Shown here: positions 53,986-63,288 of the stretch, in pieces | Numbering within the stretch: the stretch's first letter is position 1 | Layout of the letters: each line of letters starts with the position of its first letter | From: Lewinellaceae bacterium | GTDB taxonomy: Bacteria > Bacteroidota > Bacteroidia > Chitinophagales > Saprospiraceae | Assembly (NCBI GenBank): GCA_020636105.1 | Contig: JACJYL010000002.1 | Span: 186,001-250,000 of the forward strand | DNA: 64,000 bases | Direction of reading: 5' to 3' | Notes under the pieces: generated by a model | Told to the model about the DNA's origin: nothing | The model's input: the letters and a program-made list of their open reading frames with translations, nothing else | Database searches by the model: none | Translations under genes and position numbers: made by a program

Positions 53986-55356
53986 TTACAATTTGGAAAT
54001 CAAAGTCCAGCCATCGGTCCAGCGTGGTGCGCCAGGTGCAAAAGCTCCTTTGTAGTTGGTTGTTTCGAAGAAAGAATCTGATGGAGTTGAAGCCGTTCCA
54101 ATAGTGTTAGAAGGAACATAATTAGCATCCAGTCCCGGATCCTGGTCAGCAATGTTACCGGCAGCTGTCAATTCTGATTCAACGGTCAAAGCCTCAGCAG
54201 TGAAAGGGGCCGCAACATTCCAAAGGATATTGTTTTCCAGCACCATGCGACCAGCATTGTATTGTGCCAGTGTTTCAGCATCCAGAATTTCAAGTCCTTT
54301 TGCATAGTTGGTAAAAATACTATTGTAGTAAGATCCTGCAGAATTTTCACGGAGACGCACAGCCCTGTTGCTGCCATTTCCGACGAAGGTTGCATTGTAA
54401 GTTACCCATGCAGCGAAAGGCTCGCAGAGAAGACAGTCACTTGGACCACCATCATTCTCAGAACCATTGTCACCGGCATCGTCCTGAATAGCAAACCAGA
54501 ACTGGTTTTTTCCACGGTATCCTTCGTCAGTGTCGAAACAGTCGTCACCACAGTAAGCTACAGCGATGTGTTTTGTATTTACAGTACCGCCGAAGAACTC
54601 AACACCGTCGTCTTTGTTGGCGATGATCTCTACGTAATCGATGGTAGTACCACTACCTACTGCACCGAGAGTCAAACCGTTGATCTCGTTGTTGGCACCG
54701 ATATTGGATCCACCGTGACGGATGGAAACATACTTTACGATTCCTGAATTGTCGGTATCATTAGTCCCTCCATAAAGGCCTCTTGGTTCCGTAGTCGGAA
54801 TACCTTCAATAGCCAACTCTGCCTGAGGAGCATTGGTCGCAGCATTACCCAAAAGGATTAAACCACCCCAAAGACCACGGAAAGAAGGCTCAAGGTTCCC
54901 GCCTGCACAATTGAGCGATCCGTTTTCATCACGGGCGATTTCATCAGCAGCTGAAGTGAATACAATAGGATTAGCAGCCGTTCCTTCTGCTTTGATCTGA
55001 CCGCCTCTTGCAACGATCAATGCCGCAGCATTTTCTGCCTGTCCTGCTGCACCTTTAATAATCGTACCTGCCTCGATGGTCAACACCTGGCCATCATTTA
55101 CAAAAACGCGACCATTCAGGATGTAGGTTTTGTTTTTTGTCCAGGTAATGGTTCCTGTTCCTTCCCCTCTGTCCGTAACGGATACCAGGTCATAATTCTC
55201 AATAGTTCCATCGCCATCACAATCGTTAGTGATCCTTTGCTCCTCATACAGGGTAGAAGTTGTATCCGGAGGAGTAACCACGGGATCTTCATTACAGCCC
55301 GAAAAGACAAATACCAAAACCATTGAAGCGAATAAGACCAGATTCTGAATTTTCAT
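53986..55356 (-). CDS. beta-helix surface lipoprotein paired with TonB receptor
   Basis: A 456-residue lipoprotein (LVFVFSGCNEDP, lipobox Cys21). From about 75 on it has a parallel beta-helix pattern with short N/G-rich turns: IEAGTIIKGAAGQAENAAAL, GLWGGLILLGNA, VKYVSIRHGGSNIGA, IDYVEIIANKDDGVEFFGGT and VAYCGDDCFDTDEGYRGKNQ. Four cysteines at CGDDCF and CLLC may form disulfides. The C-terminus ends GAPRWTDGWTLISKL, a typical ending for this Bacteroidota family, which is mis-named multidrug transporter in some databases as I recall. It is upstream of the receptor gene and may capture the ligand at the cell surface. Confidence 0.8.
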   Translation of the reverse strand: MKIQNLVLFASMVLVFVFSGCNEDPVVTPPDTTSTLYEEQRITNDCDGDGTIENYDLVSVTDRGEGTGTITWTKNKTYILNGRVFVNDGQVLTIEAGTIIKGAAGQAENAAALIVARGGQIKAEGTAANPIVFTSAADEIARDENGSLNCAGGNLEPSFRGLWGGLILLGNAATNAPQAELAIEGIPTTEPRGLYGGTNDTDNSGIVKYVSIRHGGSNIGANNEINGLTLGAVGSGTTIDYVEIIANKDDGVEFFGGTVNTKHIAVAYCGDDCFDTDEGYRGKNQFWFAIQDDAGDNGSENDGGPSDCLLCEPFAAWVTYNATFVGNGSNRAVRLRENSAGSYYNSIFTNYAKGLEILDAETLAQYNAGRMVLENNILWNVAAPFTAEALTVESELTAAGNIADQDPGLDANYVPSNTIGTASTPSDSFFETTNYKGAFAPGAPRWTDGWTLISKL

Positions 55357-55702
55357 AATTTTTTAAATTTCTATTAGATAAAATAGTGTGTTAAAAGTTC
55401 TGATTTAGCTGGATTTATAAAACCCTGTTTAAAATTTCACTGCAAAGGAACCGATCAAGCTTAAAGTGAAATCGATTTTCAGATTAACTTTAGGTTAAAA
55501 AAATATGAGTATGTTAACTCATTGTAAACAAGTGTCGAATAACCCTTTATTTATCAAAGAATTAGCCTCGTGAAAACTTATTGATAATGGAAAATAACCG
55601 GAAGAAAAAAGTAGATCCTATTTTTTAACAAGGAAAATTCTAAGGTCTGATGTCCTGATTTTGTGGTTGGCAAATATTGAAAGGTTAAAACTTAAATTCC
55701 TG
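55357..55702. other. intergenic region upstream of lipoprotein gene
   Basis: About 345 bp of AT-rich sequence with no open frame of interest and no clear TAnnTTTG box on the minus strand. I see nothing further in it. Confidence 0.4.
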
Positions 55703-55733
55703 TTGCATCTTTTTTCCATTTTTCGTACCTTGC
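55703..55733 (+). promoter_or_regulatory. promoter of the ncRNA
   Basis: TTG at 55703-55705 and TACCTTGC at 55726-55733, separated by 20 nt, a near match to the Bacteroidota promoter (last two bases of the -7 box differ). The predicted start, about 55740, coincides with the first base pair of the RNA's closing stem. Confidence 0.5.
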
Positions 55734-55740
55734 GAAGGAT

Positions 55741-55931
55741 ATCACGCAAGTATCAAAAAGTTCTGACTCAACATTATAAACTTTAGAGTATGACTCAAAG
55801 TGACTAGGGCGGGCCTCAATCTTCAGTACTGGGGATTTTCCGAAAGGAACAAGGGGATTACCGATCCACAATGGCGACTCTAACCATGTCTTCAGGGGCC
55901 AGAACTCCCTGATACTTGTGTGATTTTTTTT
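55741..55931 (+). ncRNA. ssrS: structured small RNA, candidate 6S RNA
   Basis: About 190 nt. ATCACGCAAGTATCA (55741-55755) pairs with TGATACTTGTGTGAT (55910-55924), 15 bp with one G-U; then AGTTCTG (55759-55765) with CAGAACT (55900-55906). Inside are ACTTTAGAGT/ACTCAAAGT (about 55780-55801), a TTCC-GAAA-GGAA tetraloop hairpin (55838-55849), GGAT/ATCC and ATGG/CCAT hairpins. Eight T follow the closing stem as terminator. Own promoter, no coding frame, length and long closing stem fit 6S RNA, which binds RNA polymerase. Identity as 6S is inference; it is not tmRNA, SRP RNA (no GGAAGCAGCC-type loop) or RNase P RNA by the motifs visible. Confidence 0.6.
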
Positions 55932-56186
55932 GGTTTCTTTTGAGAAACCCGAAGTTTTAATATTACTTTTCTACTGGAATTTTTTTCTTTTCACTTTTGT
56001 ATTATTCTGTAAGCAATTACCGTTATATATCTGTTTAGAAAAAAAGTCCTCTGCCTTCCGAGTTATTACAGTTATATCTTAACTTTATGGTTATTCCCTG
56101 TCCGTTTTTTTGTTCAGTGCCCCCCGAGCAGACGAACGAATTCCGGGATGACTCCTTTTTTAATTATTCTCAAAATTAACGACCCT
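55932..56186. other. spacer between ncRNA and alpha-2-macroglobulin gene
   Basis: Holds one perfect hairpin, GGTTTC-TTTTGA-GAAACC (55932-55949), right after the ncRNA terminator, which may back up termination. The rest is AT-rich with no clear promoter. Confidence 0.45.
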
Positions 56187-59100
56187 ATGTCATTCATTAA
56201 AAAAATCAACTTAACTGCCGTGCTCCTGCTCGCCGGCCTGATGTTTTTTGTCACCAATTGCAAGAAAAAGGACAACAGGGCTGCAGAAATGTCTCAAAGT
56301 GTAAGCGCTTATGTTTATGGCTATACTTCGGGCATCATCTCAAAAGCTTCTCCCATCCGGGTACAATTTACCAGCACCATAGCCGCCCCGGAAATGGTGG
56401 GTGAAGCTGCAGAGAAGGGAATACTCAGCTTTAGTCCATCTGTAAGCGGCACCCTGGTTTGGGAAAACGAGCAGACGCTGCGTTTCGATCCGGATCCCTC
56501 CTTTGAGTCCGGAACGACCTATATTGGGACCGTCAACCTAAAAAAACTCATTTCCAATGTACCGGCAGAAGCCAATAGTTTTGAATTTGACTTTCGTACC
56601 CGAGACCAGTTCCTCGAAGTGAGTTTTAAGGGATTTTCTACAGAAGACCCCAATTCACTTATAAAACAGCGTCTGGCCGGAGAGATCAGGCTGGCTGATA
56701 TTGCCGACGCTGAAAAAATCGAACAACTGCTTACCGCCAACCAGAAAGGAAACAACCTCAACATTACATGGAACCACGACCCGGGCCAGATGACCAGTGA
56801 ATTTTGGGTGGAAGGCATCAACCGGGGCGATAACCCCTCTGAAATGGAAGTCAAATGGAACGGTAACTCCCTGGATGTTGATTTAAAAGACAAAAGGACT
56901 TTTGAAATCCCCTCGCTTTCCGATTTCAAAGTAACCGATGTAAATATTGTCAATGATGCTGAAAAATACATCCTGCTCAATTTTTCCGATCCTTTACTTG
57001 AAACTCAAAACCTTGACGGGTTGATTACGATTTCGGATTTTTCGGGCAATTTGCGCTACCTTATCGAAGGAAACTTCGTCCGCGTTTATCCGGCCGGCTA
57101 CCTGGTAGGCGAGCACAGGATTAATATTTCCACCGGCATTAAAAATATTCAGAACAGGAAGATGAAAACCCCGGGCAACTGGGTATTTACCTTCGAATCG
57201 GCCAAACCTGAAGTGCAACTTGTCGGGAATGGTGTCATACTGCCCAATTCGGACGGCCTGATCTTTCCTTTCCAGGCCATCGGCCTCAATGCCGTGGATG
57301 TGGAAGTTTTTAAAATTTTCAATAATAATATTCTCCAGTTTTTACAAAGCAACAACATTGATTATGGCCAGGGTGACCTTTATATGGTTGGCCGTATCGT
57401 TATGCGCAAACAGGTTTCCCTCCAACACCTGAATGCGGATGCCACTTCGGATGGCTGGTCAAATTACGCCCTGGACCTAAGCAAATTAGTCGCCCAGGAC
57501 AACCAGGCCATTTACCAGATTCGGATCGGTTTCAAACCGGAATACGCAACCTATTTTTGTAACAATGACAAAGAAAAAGAAAACCTTACCGTTGTAGGCG
57601 AGGAAGAGGATCTGGAAAATAGTATCATGGATAACTGGTACGGTCCTGAAGGATGGTACCCGGATTATTCCTGGGCGGACCGCGAAGATCCGTGCAAACC
57701 AGCCTATTACAACGCCGATCGTTTTGTGAGTCGCAATGTAATTGCCTCCAACCTTGGGATAATCGTTAAAGGCAATAATGATAAAACGTATTTCACCGTG
57801 GTCACCGACCTGCGGGATGCGAAGCCGGTCTCCGGCGTTACCGTTCAGTTTTTCGACTTCCAGCAGCAGCCTATCGGCCTGGGCCAGACGGATGCAAAAG
57901 GAATGGCCACTGTCAGGCTTGAACGTGAGCCTTTTGTAGTGGTGGCAAAAAGTGGCGGCGACCAGGGGTATTTGAAACTCCAGGAAGGATACACCCTTTC
58001 TATGAGCAGGTTTGATGTTTCCGGCGCACAGGCACAGAAAGGCCTTAAAGGGTTCATCTACGGGGAACGCGGTGTTTGGCGGCCCGGGGATTCCATCTAC
58101 CTCAACTTTATCCTTGAAGATGAAAAAGGCGCCCTTCCGGCCAATTACCCAATCAGTATGGAAGTCACTGACCCCCGTGGACAGGTCATTGAAAAACGCA
58201 ATACCTCCGGGAATGTCCGTGGCATTTATCCATTGTTTTTTGAAACTTCTCCCGATGCTCCCACCGGTAACTATGCCGTCAACATTAAGGCAGGTGGAGC
58301 CTATTTTCACAAAAATCTTAAAATAGAAACCGTAAAACCCAACAGGCTTAAGATCGACCTGGATTTCGGCTCCGAAGTGTTACGTTCCTCCAACGAGCCC
58401 CTGCAAGGTACCATTCAGGCAAGATGGCTCCACGGAGCCCCGGCTTCCGACCTGAAGGCCATCGTTGAGGTTGAGGTGCGCTCCACAAAAACTACCTTTG
58501 AAAAATATGCCGATTTTGTTTTTGATGATCCTGCCCGTCGCCTCAACATGGAAGCCCGCACCATTTTTGACGGTCCCCTCAATGGCGAAGGAAAAGCCAC
58601 CATCAATACAACATTACTCAACAACAAACTCGTTCCCGGAAAATTAAGCGCCTCCTTCAAATCCAGGGTTTTTGAAAAAGGCGGCGATTTCAGTACCGAC
58701 AATTTCTCACTCCCCTACTCTCCTTTTGAGGTTTATGCGGGGATTGCCATTCCTGAAGATACCTACGGAGGCAAGGAACTGGAATTGAAAAAAGACGAGT
58801 CTCTGTCTTTTGTTGCCGTGGATGAACAAGGTAAACCCAAAGCCAACAGGAAACTGGAAGTTGGCCTGTACCGCATCAATTGGCGTTGGTGGTGGGATTA
58901 TGGCTACGACGATGTATCTCGCTATAATTCAGGCAGCCACTATGATGCCAATGAAAAGGCTACCCTCACCACCAATAGTAAAGGGGAAGCCAAATGGACG
59001 GTCAATGTCAAGGAATGGGGAAGATACCTCGTCCGCGTCTGTGATCCGGAAAGCGGCCACTGCTCCGGAGACTTTTTTTATGCAGGTTACCCATACGGAG

Positions 59101-61775
59101 AAGATGAAGGCCAAAACAAGGAGGCTGCCGCCATGTTGAATTTCAGCTCCGACAAATCAAAATACAACATTGGAGAGAAGGTAAAACTGACCATTCCAAT
59201 GGGCAAGACCGGAAGAGCACTGATCACCATCGAAAACGGTTCAAAAGTATTGCAATCGTTCTGGGCTGAAGCCAAAGAAGGAGAAAATGTATTCTACTTT
59301 GAAACCACTTCCGAAATGGCGCCCAATGTTTATGCTCATGTGGCCTTGTTGCAGGAGCACGCCCAGGTGAACAATGACCTTCCTATCCGTCTTTATGGCA
59401 TCATTCCGATCTTGGTCGAAGATAAAAATACCCACCTGATGCCCAAATTGAAGATCGCCGATGAATTGCGGCCGGAAGAAAAATTTGAAATGGAGGTTAG
59501 CGAATCCAATGGCAAGGAAATGGCCTATACCATTGATATTGTTGATGAAGGGCTGCTGGGACTCACCCGCTACAAGACCCCCGATCCATGGAATACTTTT
59601 TATGCCAAGGAAGCCCTGGGCATTCGCACCTGGGATATGTACAACTATGTGCTTGGTGCTTATGGCGGCAAACTCGAACAAATACTGAGTATAGGGGGAG
59701 ACGGAGAAGTGATCAATCCGGATGTGGAAGAATCCGCCAACCGTTTCAAACCTGTTGTGATGCACCTCGGGCCCTTTACCCTCAAAAAAGGCAAAAAGGC
59801 CAAACATACACTCATTATGCCAAACTATGTTGGCGCAGTCAGGGCGATGGTCGTGGCCGCCAATACAGAAAAGGCTTACGGAAGTTTCGAGAAAACCATA
59901 CCTGTTAAGAAACCGCTGATGGTGCTGGCCACCTTACCGAGGGTGCTTAGCCCCGGGGAGGAAGTACTGCTTCCTGTCAATGTTTTTGCCATGGACAAAA
60001 AAGTGAGCAAGGCCACCATCACGGTAGAAGAATCCAGCGGACTCGCACTTCTGGAAGGTGGCAATAGCCAGTCGATATCCTTCTCAAAGCCGGGAGACAA
60101 ACTGGTCACCTTCCGCATCAGGATGAAAGAAAGTGTTGGTGTGGCCAAATTTAAAATATCAGCTAGCGGCGGTGGCGAACAAACTTCACAGGAAATTGAA
60201 ATCCAGGTGAGGAACCCTAATCCTTATTCCACCCAGGTGTACAATAAAGTGCTGGCCGCCGGAGAAAGCTGGAAAGTGAGCTTCGATCCCGTGGGTATGA
60301 CCGGTACCAATGAAGGCGTTTTGGAGGTTTCCAGCATTCCTCCGATCAACCTTGGGGAGCGACTGGAATACCTGTTGCAATATCCCTACGGTTGTATTGA
60401 ACAAACCCTCTCAGGAGGTTTCCCACAGTTGTACGTCAATAAACTCCTTGAGCTGGATGGCGATCAGAAAGAAAGCGTTCCGAAACACATAAAAGCTACC
60501 ATCGACAGGCTGAAACTCTTCCAGACTTCCACCGGAGGATTTGCCTACTGGCCGGGCAATTCCAGCCCCGACCACTGGTCTACCAGTTATGCAGGTCATT
60601 TCCTTTTGGAAGCCAAAGCCCTTGGTTATACTGTACCTAACGGACTTCTTGACAACTGGGTGAAATTCCAGAAAAAGGTGGCAAAAATGTGGCGCGTGGA
60701 TGAAAAGGATTATGGTTTTTACAATTACCAGAGCAATGAGTTGAGCCAGGCCTATCGTCTTTATACCCTGGCGCTTTATGGCGAACCGGATCTCGGAGCG
60801 ATGAACCGACTACGGGAATCCAAAAACCTGGGACTTCAGGCACGCTGGAGACTCGCCGCTGCCTACGCCCTGAGCGGCAAAAAAGACATTGCCAAACAAC
60901 TCGTCAATAAAGCCAGTACGGAAGTGGCAGATTACCAGGAGTTGTCTTACACCTATGGCTCGGGCATCCGCGACCGTGCGATGATCCTGGAAACCCTGGT
61001 GCTGTTGGATGATCAGGTAAAAGCTGCCACGGTGGTGAAATACCTGTCGGAACAATTGAGCAACTCACGCTGGCAAAGTACGCAAACCATTGCTTTTTCC
61101 CTTTTGGCCATCGGTAAATACGTTGGCGAAGGCGATATACCTAAAAACCTGAATTTTGCCTATAAGGTGGCCAATGGCAAAATGACCAATACCGGAAGCA
61201 AAAGCCCGGTCATGCAAATTGGCCTCAATATTGATCAAGGTGATCACAGTGCAGAGGTGAAGAATCCGGGCAATTCCCCATTGTTTGCAAGGGTGATCCT
61301 GAGAGGACAACCGGTTTCCGGTCAGGAACAGGCCCTTTCCAATGATCTGAAGATTACCGTGAATTATTCCACAATGGAAGGCAAAACGCTCAACCCGGAA
61401 AGCATTGCACAGGGAACGGACTTCATCGCTGAGGTGCGCATTTCCCACCCGGACAGCCGGCCAATTGATTTTGACGAGCTGGCCCTGAGCCAGGTATTCC
61501 CCTCAGGATGGGAGATCACCAATACACGGATGGATGGCCTTCAGGCCTTCAATCCCGGTGACGCGTCCGATTATCAGGACTTCCGGGATGATCGGGTGAA
61601 CACTTTCTTTGATATCGGAAGAGGCAAAACAAAGATTTATCGCGTACAACTGAATGCCGCCTACCAGGGTAAATTTTATCTCCCGGCGGTATCGTGTGAA
61701 GCCATGTACGATCATTCCATCAATGCCAATACTCAGGGCATGTGGGTGGAAGTAGGCGTGCCGAAGACGATATAA
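56187..61775 (+). CDS. alpha-2-macroglobulin family lipoprotein
   Basis: An 1862-residue lipoprotein (signal with FFVTNCKKKD). It has the bacterial A2M layout: MG domains (about 40-800), with GVWRPGDSIYLNFILEDEKG in MG2; bait-like region; and the alpha-2-macroglobulin domain (about 1100) ending in a thioester motif PYGCIEQTLSGGFPQ (Cys near 1401), followed by the thioester helical domain (TGGFAYWPGNSSPDHWSTSY) and a receptor-binding-like C-terminus (LSQVFPSGWEITNTRMDG). GCIEQ corresponds to GCxEQ of active thioester proteins. It should trap proteases in the periplasm. ATG 56187 gives the lipoprotein signal; the frame itself is open from 56148. pbpC, a usual neighbour, is absent. Confidence 0.93.
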   Translation: MSFIKKINLTAVLLLAGLMFFVTNCKKKDNRAAEMSQSVSAYVYGYTSGIISKASPIRVQFTSTIAAPEMVGEAAEKGILSFSPSVSGTLVWENEQTLRFDPDPSFESGTTYIGTVNLKKLISNVPAEANSFEFDFRTRDQFLEVSFKGFSTEDPNSLIKQRLAGEIRLADIADAEKIEQLLTANQKGNNLNITWNHDPGQMTSEFWVEGINRGDNPSEMEVKWNGNSLDVDLKDKRTFEIPSLSDFKVTDVNIVNDAEKYILLNFSDPLLETQNLDGLITISDFSGNLRYLIEGNFVRVYPAGYLVGEHRINISTGIKNIQNRKMKTPGNWVFTFESAKPEVQLVGNGVILPNSDGLIFPFQAIGLNAVDVEVFKIFNNNILQFLQSNNIDYGQGDLYMVGRIVMRKQVSLQHLNADATSDGWSNYALDLSKLVAQDNQAIYQIRIGFKPEYATYFCNNDKEKENLTVVGEEEDLENSIMDNWYGPEGWYPDYSWADREDPCKPAYYNADRFVSRNVIASNLGIIVKGNNDKTYFTVVTDLRDAKPVSGVTVQFFDFQQQPIGLGQTDAKGMATVRLEREPFVVVAKSGGDQGYLKLQEGYTLSMSRFDVSGAQAQKGLKGFIYGERGVWRPGDSIYLNFILEDEKGALPANYPISMEVTDPRGQVIEKRNTSGNVRGIYPLFFETSPDAPTGNYAVNIKAGGAYFHKNLKIETVKPNRLKIDLDFGSEVLRSSNEPLQGTIQARWLHGAPASDLKAIVEVEVRSTKTTFEKYADFVFDDPARRLNMEARTIFDGPLNGEGKATINTTLLNNKLVPGKLSASFKSRVFEKGGDFSTDNFSLPYSPFEVYAGIAIPEDTYGGKELELKKDESLSFVAVDEQGKPKANRKLEVGLYRINWRWWWDYGYDDVSRYNSGSHYDANEKATLTTNSKGEAKWTVNVKEWGRYLVRVCDPESGHCSGDFFYAGYPYGEDEGQNKEAAAMLNFSSDKSKYNIGEKVKLTIPMGKTGRALITIENGSKVLQSFWAEAKEGENVFYFETTSEMAPNVYAHVALLQEHAQVNNDLPIRLYGIIPILVEDKNTHLMPKLKIADELRPEEKFEMEVSESNGKEMAYTIDIVDEGLLGLTRYKTPDPWNTFYAKEALGIRTWDMYNYVLGAYGGKLEQILSIGGDGEVINPDVEESANRFKPVVMHLGPFTLKKGKKAKHTLIMPNYVGAVRAMVVAANTEKAYGSFEKTIPVKKPLMVLATLPRVLSPGEEVLLPVNVFAMDKKVSKATITVEESSGLALLEGGNSQSISFSKPGDKLVTFRIRMKESVGVAKFKISASGGGEQTSQEIEIQVRNPNPYSTQVYNKVLAAGESWKVSFDPVGMTGTNEGVLEVSSIPPINLGERLEYLLQYPYGCIEQTLSGGFPQLYVNKLLELDGDQKESVPKHIKATIDRLKLFQTSTGGFAYWPGNSSPDHWSTSYAGHFLLEAKALGYTVPNGLLDNWVKFQKKVAKMWRVDEKDYGFYNYQSNELSQAYRLYTLALYGEPDLGAMNRLRESKNLGLQARWRLAAAYALSGKKDIAKQLVNKASTEVADYQELSYTYGSGIRDRAMILETLVLLDDQVKAATVVKYLSEQLSNSRWQSTQTIAFSLLAIGKYVGEGDIPKNLNFAYKVANGKMTNTGSKSPVMQIGLNIDQGDHSAEVKNPGNSPLFARVILRGQPVSGQEQALSNDLKITVNYSTMEGKTLNPESIAQGTDFIAEVRISHPDSRPIDFDELALSQVFPSGWEITNTRMDGLQAFNPGDASDYQDFRDDRVNTFFDIGRGKTKIYRVQLNAAYQGKFYLPAVSCEAMYDHSINANTQGMWVEVGVPKTI

Positions 61776-61794
61776 CCGGTTGCTGGTTAATCTT

Positions 61795-61836
61795 TGCTCG
61801 TTGCTGGTTTTTTAGCTGGCAACGAGCATTTTTTTT
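61795..61836 (+). terminator. intrinsic terminator after alpha-2-macroglobulin gene
   Basis: TGCTCGTTGC (61795-61804) pairs with GCAACGAGCA (61819-61828), a 10-bp perfect stem, followed by eight T. It sits 20 bp after the stop and before the pterin dehydratase gene. Confidence 0.85.
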
Positions 61837-61879
61837 AAGTATTGAGGTATTTCGACGCCGTTTAAAAATCTACACAATT

Positions 61880-62158
61880 ATGAAAATTTACACATCGGAA
61901 GAAATAACAAACCAATTAACAAGTTTACCCGGGTGGGCATTCAGGGAAAATGCCATTGAGAAAAACTTTCAGTTCGTCAGCTTCATCGAAGCCTTTGCTT
62001 TTATGACCAAAGTGGCGTTTTGGTCAGAAAAAATGAACCACCATCCCGACTGGAGTAATGTTTACAATAAGGTCAGCATCCGTTTAAACACGCATGACGT
62101 GGGCAGTGTAACGGAGAAAGATTTTGAGTTGGCGAAAAAAATTGAGGGCGTGCGCTAA
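61880..62158 (+). CDS. phhB: pterin-4a-carbinolamine dehydratase
   Basis: A 92-residue enzyme of the PCD/DCoH family: MKIYTSEEITNQLTSLPGWA, the active site EKMNHHPDWSNVYNKVSIRL (His54, His55) and NTHDVGSVTEKDFELAKKI (His72, Asp81). It recycles the tetrahydrobiopterin cofactor after aromatic amino acid hydroxylation. A longer frame from 61742 overlaps the previous gene and the terminator, so ATG 61880 is the start. No phenylalanine hydroxylase gene is in the window. Confidence 0.93.
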   Translation: MKIYTSEEITNQLTSLPGWAFRENAIEKNFQFVSFIEAFAFMTKVAFWSEKMNHHPDWSNVYNKVSIRLNTHDVGSVTEKDFELAKKIEGVR

Positions 62159-62368
62159 CCCATGATTGGTGATTTAGGCGAATCAGGATTTGGAAAAAAT
62201 GGGTGACCGTCCAGTTTCTATGAAATTAATCCAAGTTGCGATGCATTAGGATGATCAAATCAATAAATTCCAGGTTATCGAAACAAGTTATTTGCAACGC
62301 AAGGAAGTCAGGCAGGGAAGTATATCGCAACTAACGTTAATTAATTTTTCCATCCTAAATCATATAAT

Positions 62369-63193
62369 TTACAATTGCTCATTCACCCAATCCAGGGTAA
62401 ATTCAAAAACCTCCTGTTGTTGTTTTTCATTGTGGATTTCATGGAACATCCCGTCCCATTTTTTAAAGGTCGTTCGGGGGCCCATTTTAAAAGCGAAAGC
62501 CTGGGTAGAAGCACAGGAAGTGATCTGGTCGGCCCCGCCATGCATCAGCAGGATTGGCACCGGAGGATCGCCCTTAAAATCGTGGAGCCAGACGCCTGCC
62601 TCTAACAATCCTATCCCCAAAGAAGCCGAAACTTTATTGTGAACGAGTGGGTCTGCTATATATTTTTTGACCTCTTCAGGATCCCTGGAAATGTGGTTGG
62701 GATCCAGTCCGTTGGGCTGGGTGAGTTTAGGATAAATATTTCTCATAAACTTACCCAAGCCAACCACGAAAGGAGAAGGATTATTGTCCAGAATGATAGG
62801 TGGCGCAGAGGCTATGGTGCCAGCGATAGCAGATTTTCTTCTAAGGGTATGGTTGAGTACTATTGTAGCGCCCATACTATGCCCGTATAAAAAAACGGGT
62901 ACGCCTTTGTATTTTCCATGAATGTCTTCCAGCAGCACATCAACGTCATTCATCATCATGTCAATACTTGGACTATGACCACGCTTTCCACCAGACTGCC
63001 CGTGTCCCCTGTGGTCAAAACCTACAATGGCAATGCCGTTTTTATTAAAAAATTCCGCCAGGTGATCATAACGATTGATATGCTCGCCAAGACCATGAAC
63101 CAAAGCAAAAACAGCTCTTGGTTTTTCGACAGACCATTCTTTTGCGTAAAGCTTTAATCCGTCTTTTGCCTGAAGTGAATAGGATGTGGTCAT
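62369..63193 (-). CDS. monoacylglycerol-lipase-like alpha/beta hydrolase
   Basis: A 274-residue alpha/beta hydrolase of the monoglyceride lipase (Hydrolase_4) type: LVHGLGEHINRYDHLAEFF, GFDHRGHGQSGGKRGHSPSI, nucleophile elbow LYGHSMGATIV (Ser106), Asp in LLMHGGADQITS and His in KWDGMFHEIHNE. No signal peptide, so cytoplasmic. It should hydrolyse monoacylglycerols or similar esters. The ATG at 63193 lies directly next to a CTGGTT-type repeat tract that precedes it on the minus strand. Confidence 0.9.
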   Translation of the reverse strand: MTTSYSLQAKDGLKLYAKEWSVEKPRAVFALVHGLGEHINRYDHLAEFFNKNGIAIVGFDHRGHGQSGGKRGHSPSIDMMMNDVDVLLEDIHGKYKGVPVFLYGHSMGATIVLNHTLRRKSAIAGTIASAPPIILDNNPSPFVVGLGKFMRNIYPKLTQPNGLDPNHISRDPEEVKKYIADPLVHNKVSASLGIGLLEAGVWLHDFKGDPPVPILLMHGGADQITSCASTQAFAFKMGPRTTFKKWDGMFHEIHNEKQQQEVFEFTLDWVNEQL

Positions 63194-63250
63194 GCTGGTT
63201 ACTGGTTACTGGTTTGCTGGTTGCTGGTTTGCTGGTTTGCTGGTTGCTGT
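63194..63250. repeat. degenerate CTGGTT tandem repeat
   Basis: Seven or so units of 7-8 bp (CTGGTTA, CTGGTTTG, CTGGTTG) in the 57 bases upstream of the lipase gene's start codon. A related piece, GGTTGCTGGTTAATC, is near 61778 in the terminator region. It may vary in length by slippage and alter the leader of the lipase gene. Confidence 0.75.
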
Positions 63251-63288
63251 TTGTCAAATGCCCGAAATATATTGCCAAAAAATTGGGA

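Noticed and set aside
55838..55849. GAAA tetraloop hairpin as sign of an SRP (4.5S) RNA
   Set aside because: The SRP loop motif with GGAAGCAGCC is not present and the overall length and closing stem do not fit.
61742..61879. N-terminal extension of the pterin dehydratase
   Set aside because: It covers the previous gene's end and an intrinsic terminator; the family starts at 61880.
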